Positions 5,857 to 12,960 of a DNA stretch of 32,408 nt are shown one piece after another. The stretch spans positions 1 through 32,408 of IMG/VR virus record IMGVR_UViG_3300047368_000064, one strand, 5' to 3'. A model generated the notes under the pieces. It did no database searches and was not told where the DNA came from. It worked only from the letters and a program-made list of their open reading frames with translations. Numbering within the stretch: the stretch's first letter is position 1; each line of letters begins with the position of its first letter. Origin of the DNA: a virus. The translations under genes were made by a program, and so were the position numbers.

Positions 5857-6045
5857 ATGAAAAAGACAAAGACAGGATTACATATCCAAACAAGAAAAAA
5901 CAGAATAGAAGTTTATACAGAAAAAGAACTTAAAGCTAAAGAACTTAAAAGAGAAAGACAAAGAGAAGTTGTTTTACAATTATGTTTATTTTTTGCATTC
6001 TTTATGTGTGCAGTATTAGGTTACTTAGTTGGAAGTCAAAGATGA
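5857..6045 (+). CDS. Small single-pass membrane protein (62 aa)
   Basis: A strongly basic N-terminal half (KKTKTGLHIQTRKNR, KELKAKELKRERQRE) is followed by a C-terminal hydrophobic helix (about residues 39-58, VVLQLCLFFAFFMCAVLGYL) and a short GSQR end. The arrangement predicts a tail-anchored inner membrane protein with its basic domain in the cytoplasm. Possible host-takeover or superinfection function; not recognisable further. Overlaps the next gene by ATGA. Confidence 0.65.
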   Translation: MKKTKTGLHIQTRKNRIEVYTEKELKAKELKRERQREVVLQLCLFFAFFMCAVLGYLVGSQR

Positions 6046-6317
6046 ATTTATTACAAAAACAATCTTATCAAGTTTGGTATTCCTTTTTAATAGATAAGTT
6101 ATTAGAATGGAAAAAACAAAAGCCAAACAATAAAGACATAACTAATTGCGTTAAAAGTATTACAGAGATTGGTATATTTACAAATAGATTACAAGTTGAG
6201 AATGATATATTAAATAAGAAAGTAAGTTTAATAATGTCTCAAAAGAATGAAATTATAAGTAAATTACAAGAACAATTAGAAGAATTAGAACATAAACTTA
6301 AACAATACGAATTATGA
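6042..6317 (+). CDS. Hypothetical coiled-coil protein (91 aa)
   Basis: N-terminal globular part (LLQKQSYQVWYSFLIDKLLE) and C-terminal coiled coil from about residue 45 (RLQVENDILNKKVSL, then IISKLQEQLEELEHKLKQYE). I start it at 6042, where ATG overlaps the preceding stop as ATGA; the ATG at 5982 lies inside the membrane-protein gene. Function unknown. Confidence 0.65.
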   Translation: MNLLQKQSYQVWYSFLIDKLLEWKKQKPNNKDITNCVKSITEIGIFTNRLQVENDILNKKVSLIMSQKNEIISKLQEQLEELEHKLKQYEL

Positions 6318-6514
6318 TTATTAATTATTGTGATGTAGCTTTATTTGTTGAATACAGTTACGAAGAAGCAGAACCACAAACTTGGGATTACCCAGGCTCA
6401 CCACATAGTGCATACATAGAAAGTGTAACTGTTAATGGTATTGACATCTATGATTTACTTTCTGAAGAACAATTACATGACATTGAATGTTTAATATTAG
6501 AAAGTTATGAATAA
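6314..6514 (+). CDS. Hypothetical protein (66 aa)
   Basis: Acidic small protein: VEYSYEEAEPQTWDYPGSPH, SAYIESVTVNGIDIYDLLSE. The pattern 'PG.P..a.IE.V.vNG.DI.dLL' is widespread in small conserved phage proteins of unknown role. ATGA overlap with the previous gene and an 8-nt overlap with the next. Confidence 0.65.
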   Translation: MIINYCDVALFVEYSYEEAEPQTWDYPGSPHSAYIESVTVNGIDIYDLLSEEQLHDIECLILESYE

Positions 6515-6635
6515 AAAGAAATATACACAACAACAAAGAATACTTAGACTAGAAAACATAGTATCACAAATGTATATAAAATTAGAAGCATTAAAGATTA
6601 TTATAGATAAACAGCAAACAGACGAAGAAGAATGA
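6507..6635 (+). CDS. Small helical protein (42 aa)
   Basis: A basic N-terminus (MNKKKYTQQQRILRLE) leads into a single amphipathic helix (NIVSQMYIKLEALKIIIDKQ) and an acidic tail (TDEEE). Overlaps neighbours by 8 and 4 nt. No family recognised. Confidence 0.5.
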   Translation: MNKKKYTQQQRILRLENIVSQMYIKLEALKIIIDKQQTDEEE

Positions 6636-6892
6636 ATATATTAGAAGAAGCAAATAAGATTATAAATAAACGTTCACAAGAAAAAGAACGTATGTATGGT
6701 CCATTTTCAGAAGGAATGGAAAGAGCAGCTATGATAGCATCAGGAGCTACTGGTAAAACTATTACACCACAAGATATGTATATGTGTCTTGTAGCTTTAA
6801 AGTTATCTAGACAATCTTATAATCACAAAGAAGACAATTTATTAGACGCCGTTGCTTATTTAGCAGCATTAAATAATTATAATAAAAAATGA
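6632..6892 (+). CDS. DUF6378-like protein (86 aa)
   Basis: ILEEANKIINKRSQEKERMY, then GPFSEGMERAAMIASGATGK, then TITPQDMYMCLVALKLSRQS and NHKEDNLLDAVAYLAALNNY. This fits the DUF6378 layout (YG-x-F, IA, 'ALKLSR', 'K-DN-x-DAxAY'), a helical family with weak resemblance to MazG-type all-alpha NTP pyrophosphatases. It overlaps the glucosyltransferase gene by ATGA, so it is translationally coupled to the modification cassette. A nucleotide-handling role is possible but not shown. Confidence 0.7.
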   Translation: MNILEEANKIINKRSQEKERMYGPFSEGMERAAMIASGATGKTITPQDMYMCLVALKLSRQSYNHKEDNLLDAVAYLAALNNYNKK

Positions 6893-8094
6893 AGATAGGT
6901 ATATTATTAGGAAGAGGTATTGAAGGTTGTGGCGTTACTAGGTTTGCAACTGAATTTCAAAACTATTTATTATCACAAGGGTATAACTGTAAATCTTATG
7001 CTACGTTAGATAAAAAATGGGGTAGAAAAAATACTCAGCAAACTAAAATAATAGAGTTTAAAAACGATAAAATAAATAATATAAAGCAACAATTAAATAA
7101 TTGTGATATTGTTTTTTATCAATCATTACCAAGTAAATCAAATTCTAATTCATATAAAGAAAAGTTTTTTAATGAACTTGTAGTTGGTGTTGATAAACCT
7201 ATTAAAATTATTTTTCAAAATGATCATAAAATACATTCTTTAAATAGGAATTACAATTTATGGGAAACAGTTAAAAAAATGGATTGTGCTTTTACTTTTG
7301 GTAAAGGAACTGTGTTTTATAAAAAAATAAAAGAAATTGGTATTAATACACCTGTTAAATTTTTTAATAATGGTCATGATTTTAGTAAGTTAGATTTTTT
7401 AATTAAAAAAGAACAAAGAAAAAAAATGTCTTATTTAGGTAGATTCGCTACATTTAAAGAGCCTGATAGAATGATTTATTTACAACCATTATTATCTAAA
7501 CATGAAATAATATGTGAAGCAAGAGGTATAGAAAAATCTATTGGAGCTAAAACAAAATTCTTTGTTACTAACTCTAAGGATTTAAAATCACCTGAACATA
7601 GTAATATTAAATATAGAAGTAAAAGTATTATAGATAGCCAAGACTTAGATCATTTACATGTTTATGGTCCTTATGATAGAATACCAACTTTAGAATTATT
7701 ATCTAACAATATGTTCGGTGCTAATTTTTTTAATTTAAAAAAGGAAGAGTATAGTAATATTATAGAATATTCTACTTTAGAAATGATAAACATTGGCATG
7801 ATTGTTGTTGTAGATAAACAATGGGCACAAAATAATTATCATATTCAAGGAGATAGTTTTTATGACTTAGATTGTTTTATATATAATGAAAGAGATAAAT
7901 ATCAAGAAACCGTTGAACAAATAGTTGAATTATCAAATAACAAACAATTAAGAAATAAAAAAAGGAACTTAGCTTATAATGTTGCTAAATCACATTGTGA
8001 TGTAAATATAGCTTTTAAAGATTTAATAGAAAAGTCTAAAACAGTTTCCAAGAAAAAACAAGTATACGAACCAAAACAAACTTTATTATTTTAA
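6889..8094 (+). CDS. DNA alpha-glucosyltransferase (T4 AGT / GT72-like)
   Basis: Predicted to move glucose from UDP-glucose to 5-hydroxymethylcytosine in DNA. 401 aa, against about 400 for T4 AGT. The N-terminus MKIGILLGRGIEGCGVTRF matches the T4 AGT N-terminus (MRI-I-ARGLEGCGVTKF) nearly residue for residue. Further matches by eye: NDHKIHSLNRN (Asp112-His113) with T4 'HDHSVLSLRRN'; WETVKKMD with 'EETVRRAD'; YLGRFATFK with 'WIGRTTTWK'; and IEYSTLEM-IGMIVVV (Glu293, Glu298) with 'LEYTHLEL-GTIPVF', keeping the five-residue Glu spacing of a GT-B donor site. The gene lies 2 nt before the dCMP hydroxymethylase gene, as expected for one pathway. A generic GT-B glycosyltransferase acting elsewhere is the alternative, but the specific N-terminal motif argues against it. 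Confidence 0.88.
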   Translation: MKIGILLGRGIEGCGVTRFATEFQNYLLSQGYNCKSYATLDKKWGRKNTQQTKIIEFKNDKINNIKQQLNNCDIVFYQSLPSKSNSNSYKEKFFNELVVGVDKPIKIIFQNDHKIHSLNRNYNLWETVKKMDCAFTFGKGTVFYKKIKEIGINTPVKFFNNGHDFSKLDFLIKKEQRKKMSYLGRFATFKEPDRMIYLQPLLSKHEIICEARGIEKSIGAKTKFFVTNSKDLKSPEHSNIKYRSKSIIDSQDLDHLHVYGPYDRIPTLELLSNNMFGANFFNLKKEEYSNIIEYSTLEMINIGMIVVVDKQWAQNNYHIQGDSFYDLDCFIYNERDKYQETVEQIVELSNNKQLRNKKRNLAYNVAKSHCDVNIAFKDLIEKSKTVSKKKQVYEPKQTLLF

Positions 8095-8096
8095 AT

Positions 8097-8738
8097 ATGT
8101 GGCAATTTCAAACCGTAACAGAAGCTTTTGAATATTACTATAAAAAGTTAGATTCACAACCTAGTGCTAATGGTACTAAAGCTTTATACAATCAAATATT
8201 TACTATATTAGATACTAATCAAAAAATAGTAACTACACCAAAACGTGGATTCAAATTAGACTATGCAGAAAAAGAATGGGAATGGTATTTATCTAAAAAC
8301 CGTGATGCTACTGAAATAGCTAAAGTAGCTAAGATTTGGTATAACCACATGGATGAACGTGGATATGTTAATTCAAACTATGGTTGGCAATGGAGTAGAA
8401 ACAATCAATTGGAATATGCTATAAAAGAATTAAAACGTGATAAGTATTCTAGACGTGCAGTAATAAGTATATATGATGGTAAAGAACATACTGGTTATTC
8501 TAAAGATACGCCTTGTACTTTATCAATACAATTTTATTATACGCCTGATTCAGATAAGTTACACATGACAGTATTAATGAGAAGCAATGATTTATGGTTT
8601 GGATTTTGTAATGATGCTTATTGTTTCTTAAAATTACATGAATTAGTTTCTAATAGTTTAAATAGTGAGCAAGGTTTTTATACACATTATGCTCATAACT
8701 TACATATATATGAACGTCACTATAATAAAAACATATAA
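8097..8738 (+). CDS. dCMP hydroxymethylase (T4 gp42-like, thymidylate synthase fold)
   Basis: Converts dCMP to 5-hydroxymethyl-dCMP with methylene-tetrahydrofolate. 213 aa. Thymidylate-synthase-fold motifs: NSNYGW (92-97), YSRR (phosphate Arg, 117-120), catalytic Cys140 in TPCTLSIQF, RSND (162-165) and LHIYERH (202-208). Two positions separate it from thymidylate synthase. The base-reading Asn is Asp173 in FGFCNDAY, as in T4 gp42 (FGFRNDYA). The His after the catalytic Cys is Thr141, as in gp42 (CTN). MRSND-FGF-ND and INSNYGW/VNSNYGW agree closely with gp42. It is shorter than thymidylate synthase (about 264 aa) and gp42 (246 aa), mainly at the C-terminus. It follows the glucosyltransferase by 2 nt, supporting a hydroxymethylcytosine pathway. 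Confidence 0.88.
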   Translation: MWQFQTVTEAFEYYYKKLDSQPSANGTKALYNQIFTILDTNQKIVTTPKRGFKLDYAEKEWEWYLSKNRDATEIAKVAKIWYNHMDERGYVNSNYGWQWSRNNQLEYAIKELKRDKYSRRAVISIYDGKEHTGYSKDTPCTLSIQFYYTPDSDKLHMTVLMRSNDLWFGFCNDAYCFLKLHELVSNSLNSEQGFYTHYAHNLHIYERHYNKNI

Positions 8739-8765
8739 ATATTTTTTTTATTAACAAGTTATTTG

Positions 8766-8773
8766 TATATTAG
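8766..8773 (+). promoter_or_regulatory. Early promoter -7 box (TATATTAG)
   Basis: TTTGTATATTAGC is the same as at 5540. It lies in the only gap in this block (8739-8797) and ends 24 nt before the ATG at 8798. No clear -33 TTG. Probably drives 8798-11399. Confidence 0.55.
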
Positions 8774-8797
8774 CTATATAATAATAAAACAAATACA

Positions 8798-9040
8798 ATG
8801 AATTTATATTACGGAGTTAAATACGAACATTTAGGTTACCACATTGATTTTCATGTTGGCAACAAATATTATGGATCTATTAAAATAGAAAAACCAGATA
8901 GAGAAGTTATTGGTTATTGTGGCAAACAAGAACATATTGCTGAAGAAACCATTATATTTAAAAATAAAAAAATTACTAAAGGTATGAAATACCACACTTA
9001 CTTATATCCTTTGTGTGGTAGATCTAACATAAAAATTTAA
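8798..9040 (+). CDS. Hypothetical protein (80 aa)
   Basis: Beta-rich small protein (YYGVKYEHLGYHIDFHVGNK, YYGSIKIEKPDREVIGYCGK) ending in YHTYLYPLCGRSNIKI, with Cys and His residues that could bind a metal (YCGKQEH, PLCG). No family recognised. First gene after the promoter at 8766; its TAA overlaps the next ATG (TAATG). Confidence 0.6.
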   Translation: MNLYYGVKYEHLGYHIDFHVGNKYYGSIKIEKPDREVIGYCGKQEHIAEETIIFKNKKITKGMKYHTYLYPLCGRSNIKI

Positions 9041-9777
9041 TGTATTACATATACCATATTGAAGGTGTAAAAGTAGGTTGTACTGTAAATCCTGCAAAAA
9101 GAATCGTAGTCCAACAAGGTTATTCAGACTTTGAAATATTAGCTAAAACAAAATGTATTGATGAAGCTTCTAAATTAGAATTTGAATGGCAAAATAAGTT
9201 GGGCTACAAAAATGATATAAGAACGTATAAACAAACAATTAATAATTTTATGATACATATTACTAAAACAACCGTTACATTTAAAAAGACATTTAATAAA
9301 AGCTTTGATAATTATACTTGGCCAACTAATATAGAATTAGATAGTGAATATAATATAGAGTTAAATGATGAAGTAAAAGAATATATTTTATCAAATAACT
9401 TTAAGTCAGCACATAACAATGAAAGATATATATATGTTCAGTCATTAAAAAACTTTTGGGATGTAATTAATAAACCAAAAGTAAATTTAGAAATATTTGA
9501 TAATATTAGAATGTGGGCAAAAGATAGAGGATTATATGATAAAGGTAATGCACAAACACAATATGTTAAATTAATAGAAGAAGCAGGTGAATTAGCACAA
9601 GCAATATTAAAACAAGATACAAAAGAAATAGAAGATGCTATTGGAGATATGGTTGTCGTATTAACTAACTTAGCACATTTAAATGCTATGAGTATAGAAG
9701 AATGCATACACTCTGCTTATAATGAAATTAAAAACCGTAAAGGTAAAATGCAAAATGGAACGTTTGTAAAAGAATAA
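9040..9777 (+). CDS. GIY-YIG-like / MazG-like fusion protein
   Basis: 245 aa, two domains. Residues 1-55 resemble a GIY-YIG endonuclease core: YYIYHIEGVKVGCTVNPAKR, with YIY and KVG in place of GIY and YIG, Arg21, and Glu47 in the later helix (EASKLEFEWQ). Residues 150-245 are a MazG-type NTP pyrophosphohydrolase: KLIEEAGELAQAIL with the EExxE motif (Glu180, Glu181, Glu184), then EIEDAIGDMVVVLTNLA (Asp199, Asp203). The linker (60-145) is unassigned. MazG enzymes turn dNTP into dNMP and PPi, so next to a dCMP hydroxymethylase this could act as the dCTPase that T4 supplies with gp56. The nuclease-like half could act on unmodified DNA. Both substrate assignments are inference. Confidence 0.75.
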   Translation: MYYIYHIEGVKVGCTVNPAKRIVVQQGYSDFEILAKTKCIDEASKLEFEWQNKLGYKNDIRTYKQTINNFMIHITKTTVTFKKTFNKSFDNYTWPTNIELDSEYNIELNDEVKEYILSNNFKSAHNNERYIYVQSLKNFWDVINKPKVNLEIFDNIRMWAKDRGLYDKGNAQTQYVKLIEEAGELAQAILKQDTKEIEDAIGDMVVVLTNLAHLNAMSIEECIHSAYNEIKNRKGKMQNGTFVKE

Positions 9778-10493
9778 TGATATTATTAATTGATGCAGAT
9801 AGTTTAGTTTATGCTTCTTGTTTAAGGGCTAAAAGTGAAGGCAGTAGTGATAAGTTTTATAGAGACATAGAAGATAGCATAGCTAAGTTTGATCAACAAT
9901 ATATGAAAATAGTTAATGACTTAGAAGAATTATACGATATAGAAAAAATATATACTTTTAATGGATCTAAAGGAAACTTTAGAAAGATACTAACTAAAAC
10001 ATATAAAGCTAATAGAAACGACACTGAGATACCACCTTTGTTATCTAAAATGCATGAGTTTGTTAGAAAAGAATATAATGGTTTATTTGCTTATGGTATT
10101 GAAACAGACGATTTAGTTGCTAAATATTGGTATGATATATCTAAAGAAGTAGGTAGAAATAAAGTAATGATAGTTTCTATTGATAAAGATTATAAACAAT
10201 TTCCTTGTTTAATGTATAATTATCATTTTAAACATAGAAAAGTTTATGATATAACAGAACAAGAAGCTATATATAATTTTTACGAACAAATGATTATTGG
10301 TGATGGTGCTGATAATGTTAACTATTTTAAAGGTAAAGGTAAAGCTTATGCTAAAAAACTTTATAAGTCATGTAATAGTAAGTTCTGTTATGTAAAGAAT
10401 TTATATAAGTTATTTATACAAGAATATAAAGGTAAAGCAAAACAAAAATATATAGAGTGCTATAACTTATTAAAACTAAGAACTAAATTATGA
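9777..10493 (+). CDS. FEN-type 5'-3' exonuclease / RNase H-like
   Basis: 238 aa. Matches the 5' nuclease (PIN-like) family of Pol I N-domains and T4 RNase H: LLIDADSLVYA (Asp6, Asp8), the arch/ssDNA threading segment KTYKANRNDTE, acidic cluster ETDDLVAKYW, SIDKDYKQFP, and a helix-hairpin-like GDGADNVNYFKGKGKAYAKK. It probably removes RNA primers or flaps during phage replication, or degrades host DNA. Start ATG overlaps the previous stop (TAATG). No polymerase domain is attached. Confidence 0.85.
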   Translation: MILLIDADSLVYASCLRAKSEGSSDKFYRDIEDSIAKFDQQYMKIVNDLEELYDIEKIYTFNGSKGNFRKILTKTYKANRNDTEIPPLLSKMHEFVRKEYNGLFAYGIETDDLVAKYWYDISKEVGRNKVMIVSIDKDYKQFPCLMYNYHFKHRKVYDITEQEAIYNFYEQMIIGDGADNVNYFKGKGKAYAKKLYKSCNSKFCYVKNLYKLFIQEYKGKAKQKYIECYNLLKLRTKL

Positions 10494-10726
10494 GTTTACA
10501 TTATAAAACAAAAGAAGGAATAGAAGTAATAGATGTTGTTAAAGCTTATGAATTAAACTTTAATAGAGGTAATATATTAAAATATGTTTGTAGAGCAGGT
10601 AAAAAAGGTTTTGAATATATGAAAAGCAACGAGATACAAGACTTAGAAAAAGCATTAGACTATTTACAACACGAAATAAAATACCTTAGAAAAGAACAAG
10701 AAGAAATAATAAAGAAAAATAAATAG
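10490..10726 (+). CDS. DUF3310 (SaV-like) protein
   Basis: LHYKTKEGIEVIDVVKAYEL, then NFNRGNILKYVCRAGKKG, then IQDLEKALDYLQHEIKYLR is the DUF3310 signature (HY, EVIDV, LNF-GN-KY-RAGKK, DL-KA-YL). This domain also occurs in T7 gp1.7, which has nucleotide kinase activity, and such proteins are often labelled nucleotide kinase; the isolated 78-aa domain lacks a P-loop and its activity is not established. ATGA overlap with the FEN nuclease gene. In a hydroxymethylcytosine phage, a hydroxymethyl-dCMP kinase is needed and no other viral candidate is visible. Confidence 0.85.
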   Translation: MSLHYKTKEGIEVIDVVKAYELNFNRGNILKYVCRAGKKGFEYMKSNEIQDLEKALDYLQHEIKYLRKEQEEIIKKNK

Positions 10727-10728
10727 TT

Positions 10729-10869
10729 ATGTATATAAATATTGAATTAAAAGAAACAGATAGAAAAGAATTTTATAAATTTACAATTAATGGCGTAAAA
10801 CTTGGAACATGGGAACAAGGCCAATTAAGATATTTAATAGAAAAGATAGATAGTAAAATAACAAGATAA
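10729..10869 (+). CDS. Small hypothetical protein (46 aa)
   Basis: Starts 2 nt after the DUF3310 stop and its TAA overlaps the next ATG (TAATG). MYINIELKETDRKEFYKFTI followed by NGVKLGTWEQGQLRYLIEKI predicts a compact beta-beta-alpha protein. No family recognised. Confidence 0.55.
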   Translation: MYINIELKETDRKEFYKFTINGVKLGTWEQGQLRYLIEKIDSKITR

Positions 10870-11399
10870 TGACATTAGAACAATTAAAAGACGAGTTACA
10901 TAATTACTACCAATTTGATATAGCAACTAAAAGTAGAAAACGTGAAATAGTATATGCTAAAAAAGTATTTTGTAAGATAGGTTACGAACTAGGTTATACT
11001 TATGACAAAGTAGCAGCTGTATTAAACTCAAATCATGACTTAGCAATATATCATGCAAGTACTATAAATTCTATAGAAGATAGAGATAAAATGATATTTG
11101 ATAAAATAATAGATGACTATAGTTTATTTATTAAAAAATTCAATGCTCAAAAAAAACGTATAATAATTAAAGGCATACAAGATAACTTAGAAAAACAAAA
11201 AGCAGAAGAATACAAAGACCTTATAACAGAAATAAACAAAACAATAATAAACTGGGATAGAAATAGTATAAGAGAATTTATAGATACCAGACTAAAAGTA
11301 TACGATAAAGCTCTAACTAATAAGATTAAACAAAAAGAAATAGCTAAAGTTCCAGGCGCAAGACTAATTAGAAAAGTAAAGAACACACTGTTGAGTTAA
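10869..11399 (+). CDS. DnaA domain IV-like DNA-binding protein
   Basis: 176 aa. Residues about 20-75 (TKSRKREIVYAKKVFCKIGY, ELGYTYDKVAAVLNSNHDLA, IYHASTI) follow the DnaA C-terminal DNA-binding domain: 'SRKREIVYAR' helix, 'Y....VA..LN..H....HA' helix-turn-helix with the conserved H-x(n)-HA. The rest (80-176) is Lys-rich and helical with no AAA+ motor. It could mark an origin by binding DnaA-box-like sites, regulate transcription, or assist packaging. It lies just upstream of the terminase genes, across a late-type promoter at 11417. Confidence 0.65.
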   Translation: MTLEQLKDELHNYYQFDIATKSRKREIVYAKKVFCKIGYELGYTYDKVAAVLNSNHDLAIYHASTINSIEDRDKMIFDKIIDDYSLFIKKFNAQKKRIIIKGIQDNLEKQKAEEYKDLITEINKTIINWDRNSIREFIDTRLKVYDKALTNKIKQKEIAKVPGARLIRKVKNTLLS

Positions 11400-11416
11400 A
11401 ATTATCTACAAATGTT

Positions 11417-11424
11417 TATATATT
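11417..11424 (+). promoter_or_regulatory. Late promoter box abutting start codon (TATATATT)
   Basis: GTTTATATATTAGTATGAAC: the box TATATATT ends exactly 3 nt before the ATG at 11428. Four further late genes (12961, 20053, 21262, 23512) have the same layout and spacing. A start of transcription at or next to the A of ATG would make a leaderless mRNA. Confidence 0.5.
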
Positions 11425-11427
11425 AGT

Positions 11428-11784
11428 ATGAACAAAACTGAACAACATAAAAAAGCTATAATAGCAGCTTTAGAAAAATCATTAGGTGTAGTAACAGAAG
11501 CATGTAGAAAAGTAGGAGTAGGTAGAACAACATTCTATGGTTGGTTAAAAGATGACAAAGAATTTGCAGCACAAGTAAAAGACGTACAAGATATAGCGTT
11601 AGACTTTGTTGAATCAAAGCTATTTGAGAACATTAGAGACGGCAAGACAAGTGAGATGATATTCTACTTAAAAACAAAGGGAAAGTCACGTGGTTACATC
11701 GAGAGACAAGAAATAACAGGTGCAGACGGATTACCTAACAACTTCAAAGTAGAAATAATTGACAACACAAAAAGTACAGACTAA
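11428..11784 (+). CDS. terS: Terminase small subunit
   Basis: 118 aa DNA-recognition subunit of the packaging motor. N-terminal helix-turn-helix (about residues 8-45: HKKAIIAALEKSLGVVTEAC, RKVGVGRTTFYGWLKDDKEF), central helical oligomerisation part (ALDFVESKLFENIRDGKTSE, MIFYLKTKGKSRGY) and a flexible tail. The motif 'T..AC.K.GV.R.TFY.W...D..F' followed by 'E..L......G......FYLKTKG..RGY' is characteristic of phage small terminases. It overlaps the large subunit by 26 nt. Confidence 0.88.
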   Translation: MNKTEQHKKAIIAALEKSLGVVTEACRKVGVGRTTFYGWLKDDKEFAAQVKDVQDIALDFVESKLFENIRDGKTSEMIFYLKTKGKSRGYIERQEITGADGLPNNFKVEIIDNTKSTD

Positions 11785-12925
11785 CATTGTTTATAGGCAT
11801 TTACTTAATAGCCAAGACAAGATTGTAGTACAGCAAGGAGGTACACGTAGTGGTAAGACATACAACGTACTTTTGTTTATCATATTTGAATACTGTTTAA
11901 AATACCAAAGTAAAACTATTACTATATGTAGAAAGACATTTCCAAGTGTTAGAGCTACAGTAATGCGCGACTTTATAACTATATTAAAACAATATGGATT
12001 ATATAGAGAAGAACACCATAATAAATCTAATAGTGAATATAAGCTTAATAATAACTTAGTTGAGTTTATAAGTGTAGATCAACCACAAAAAATTAGAGGT
12101 CGTAAAAGAGATATATTGTTTATCAACGAAGCTAATGAATTAGACTTTGAAGATTGGCAGCAATTAGTATTTAGAACACAAGAAAAAATAATATTAGACT
12201 ATAACCCTTCAGATGAATACCATTGGATATACGATAAAGTATTAGTTAGAGATGATGTAGAGTTTTATAAGACTACTTATTTAGATAATCCTTTTTTAGA
12301 TAAGTCTATTGTAAAAGAAATAGAATTACTTAGAGAAACAGATGAGCAATATTGGCAGATATATGGATTGGGTGAAAAAGGTATTAGTAAAGCAACTATA
12401 TTTAATTATGTTGAGGTACCACATGTACCACACGATGCTGAGTTAGTTAGTTATGGAGCAGATGCAGGATATACAAATGATCCTAGTACATTAGTTAGTG
12501 TTTATAAGAAAGATCATAACTTATACATAGAAGAACACTTATACCGTACTATGATGACAACTACAGATTTAAGTAACCACTTCAAAGAAGTAATAGAAAA
12601 CAAAAGAAGTCCTATATACTTTGATGCTGCAGAACCTAGATTAATTGATGAGCTACGAAGAATGGGACATAACATACAACCAAGCTTAAAAGGTAGAGAT
12701 AGTATAAATGCAGGTATTGACTTATTAAAAAGATATAAGATACATATAACAAGCAATAGTGATAATGCTATTAGAGAGTTTAGAAACTATAAATGGTTAG
12801 AAGACAAGACAGGTAAATTAACTAATAAGCCAGTAGATAAAAACAATCATATAATAGATGCAGTTCGTTACGCTACATATTCTATAATGAGTAGACCAAA
12901 CTTTGGTAGATATGCAGTACATTAA
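11759..12925 (+). CDS. terL: Terminase large subunit
   Basis: 388 aa packaging ATPase/nuclease. Walker A is QGGTRSGKT (26-34), Walker B plus catalytic Glu is ILFINEA (119-125), and the coupling region follows (DYNPS, about 147-151). The RNase H-like nuclease part has GADAGYTND (Asp235), YFDAAEP (Asp289, Glu292) and NNHIIDAVRYA (His364, Asp367). These are all the acidic positions expected of a Terminase_3/6-type protein, and the length is near the family norm. The start appears to be TTG at 11759; there is no ATG or GTG in frame before the conserved QGGTRSGKT, and the coding region overlaps terS by 26 nt. The type of DNA end (headful or cos) cannot be read from this alone. Confidence 0.93.
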   Translation: MTTQKVQTNIVYRHLLNSQDKIVVQQGGTRSGKTYNVLLFIIFEYCLKYQSKTITICRKTFPSVRATVMRDFITILKQYGLYREEHHNKSNSEYKLNNNLVEFISVDQPQKIRGRKRDILFINEANELDFEDWQQLVFRTQEKIILDYNPSDEYHWIYDKVLVRDDVEFYKTTYLDNPFLDKSIVKEIELLRETDEQYWQIYGLGEKGISKATIFNYVEVPHVPHDAELVSYGADAGYTNDPSTLVSVYKKDHNLYIEEHLYRTMMTTTDLSNHFKEVIENKRSPIYFDAAEPRLIDELRRMGHNIQPSLKGRDSINAGIDLLKRYKIHITSNSDNAIREFRNYKWLEDKTGKLTNKPVDKNNHIIDAVRYATYSIMSRPNFGRYAVH

Positions 12926-12949
12926 TCTCAAAAATAATTTAAAAAAGTT

Positions 12950-12957
12950 TATATATA
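12950..12957 (+). promoter_or_regulatory. Late promoter box abutting start codon (TATATATA)
   Basis: GTTTATATATAAGTATGAAA: box ends 3 nt before the ATG at 12961. Same layout as the other late boxes, with TATATATA in place of TATATATT; an A/T block AATTTAAAAAA lies just upstream. Confidence 0.45.
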
Positions 12958-12960
12958 AGT

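Noticed and set aside
5982-6041. Longer N-terminus for the 91-aa coiled-coil protein
   Set aside because: The extension lies in another frame of the membrane-protein gene, whereas the ATG at 6042 gives the ATGA overlap used throughout this genome.
8097-8738. Thymidylate synthase
   Set aside because: The fold is right but the Asn-to-Asp and His-to-Thr changes and the neighbouring AGT-like gene favour dCMP hydroxymethylase.
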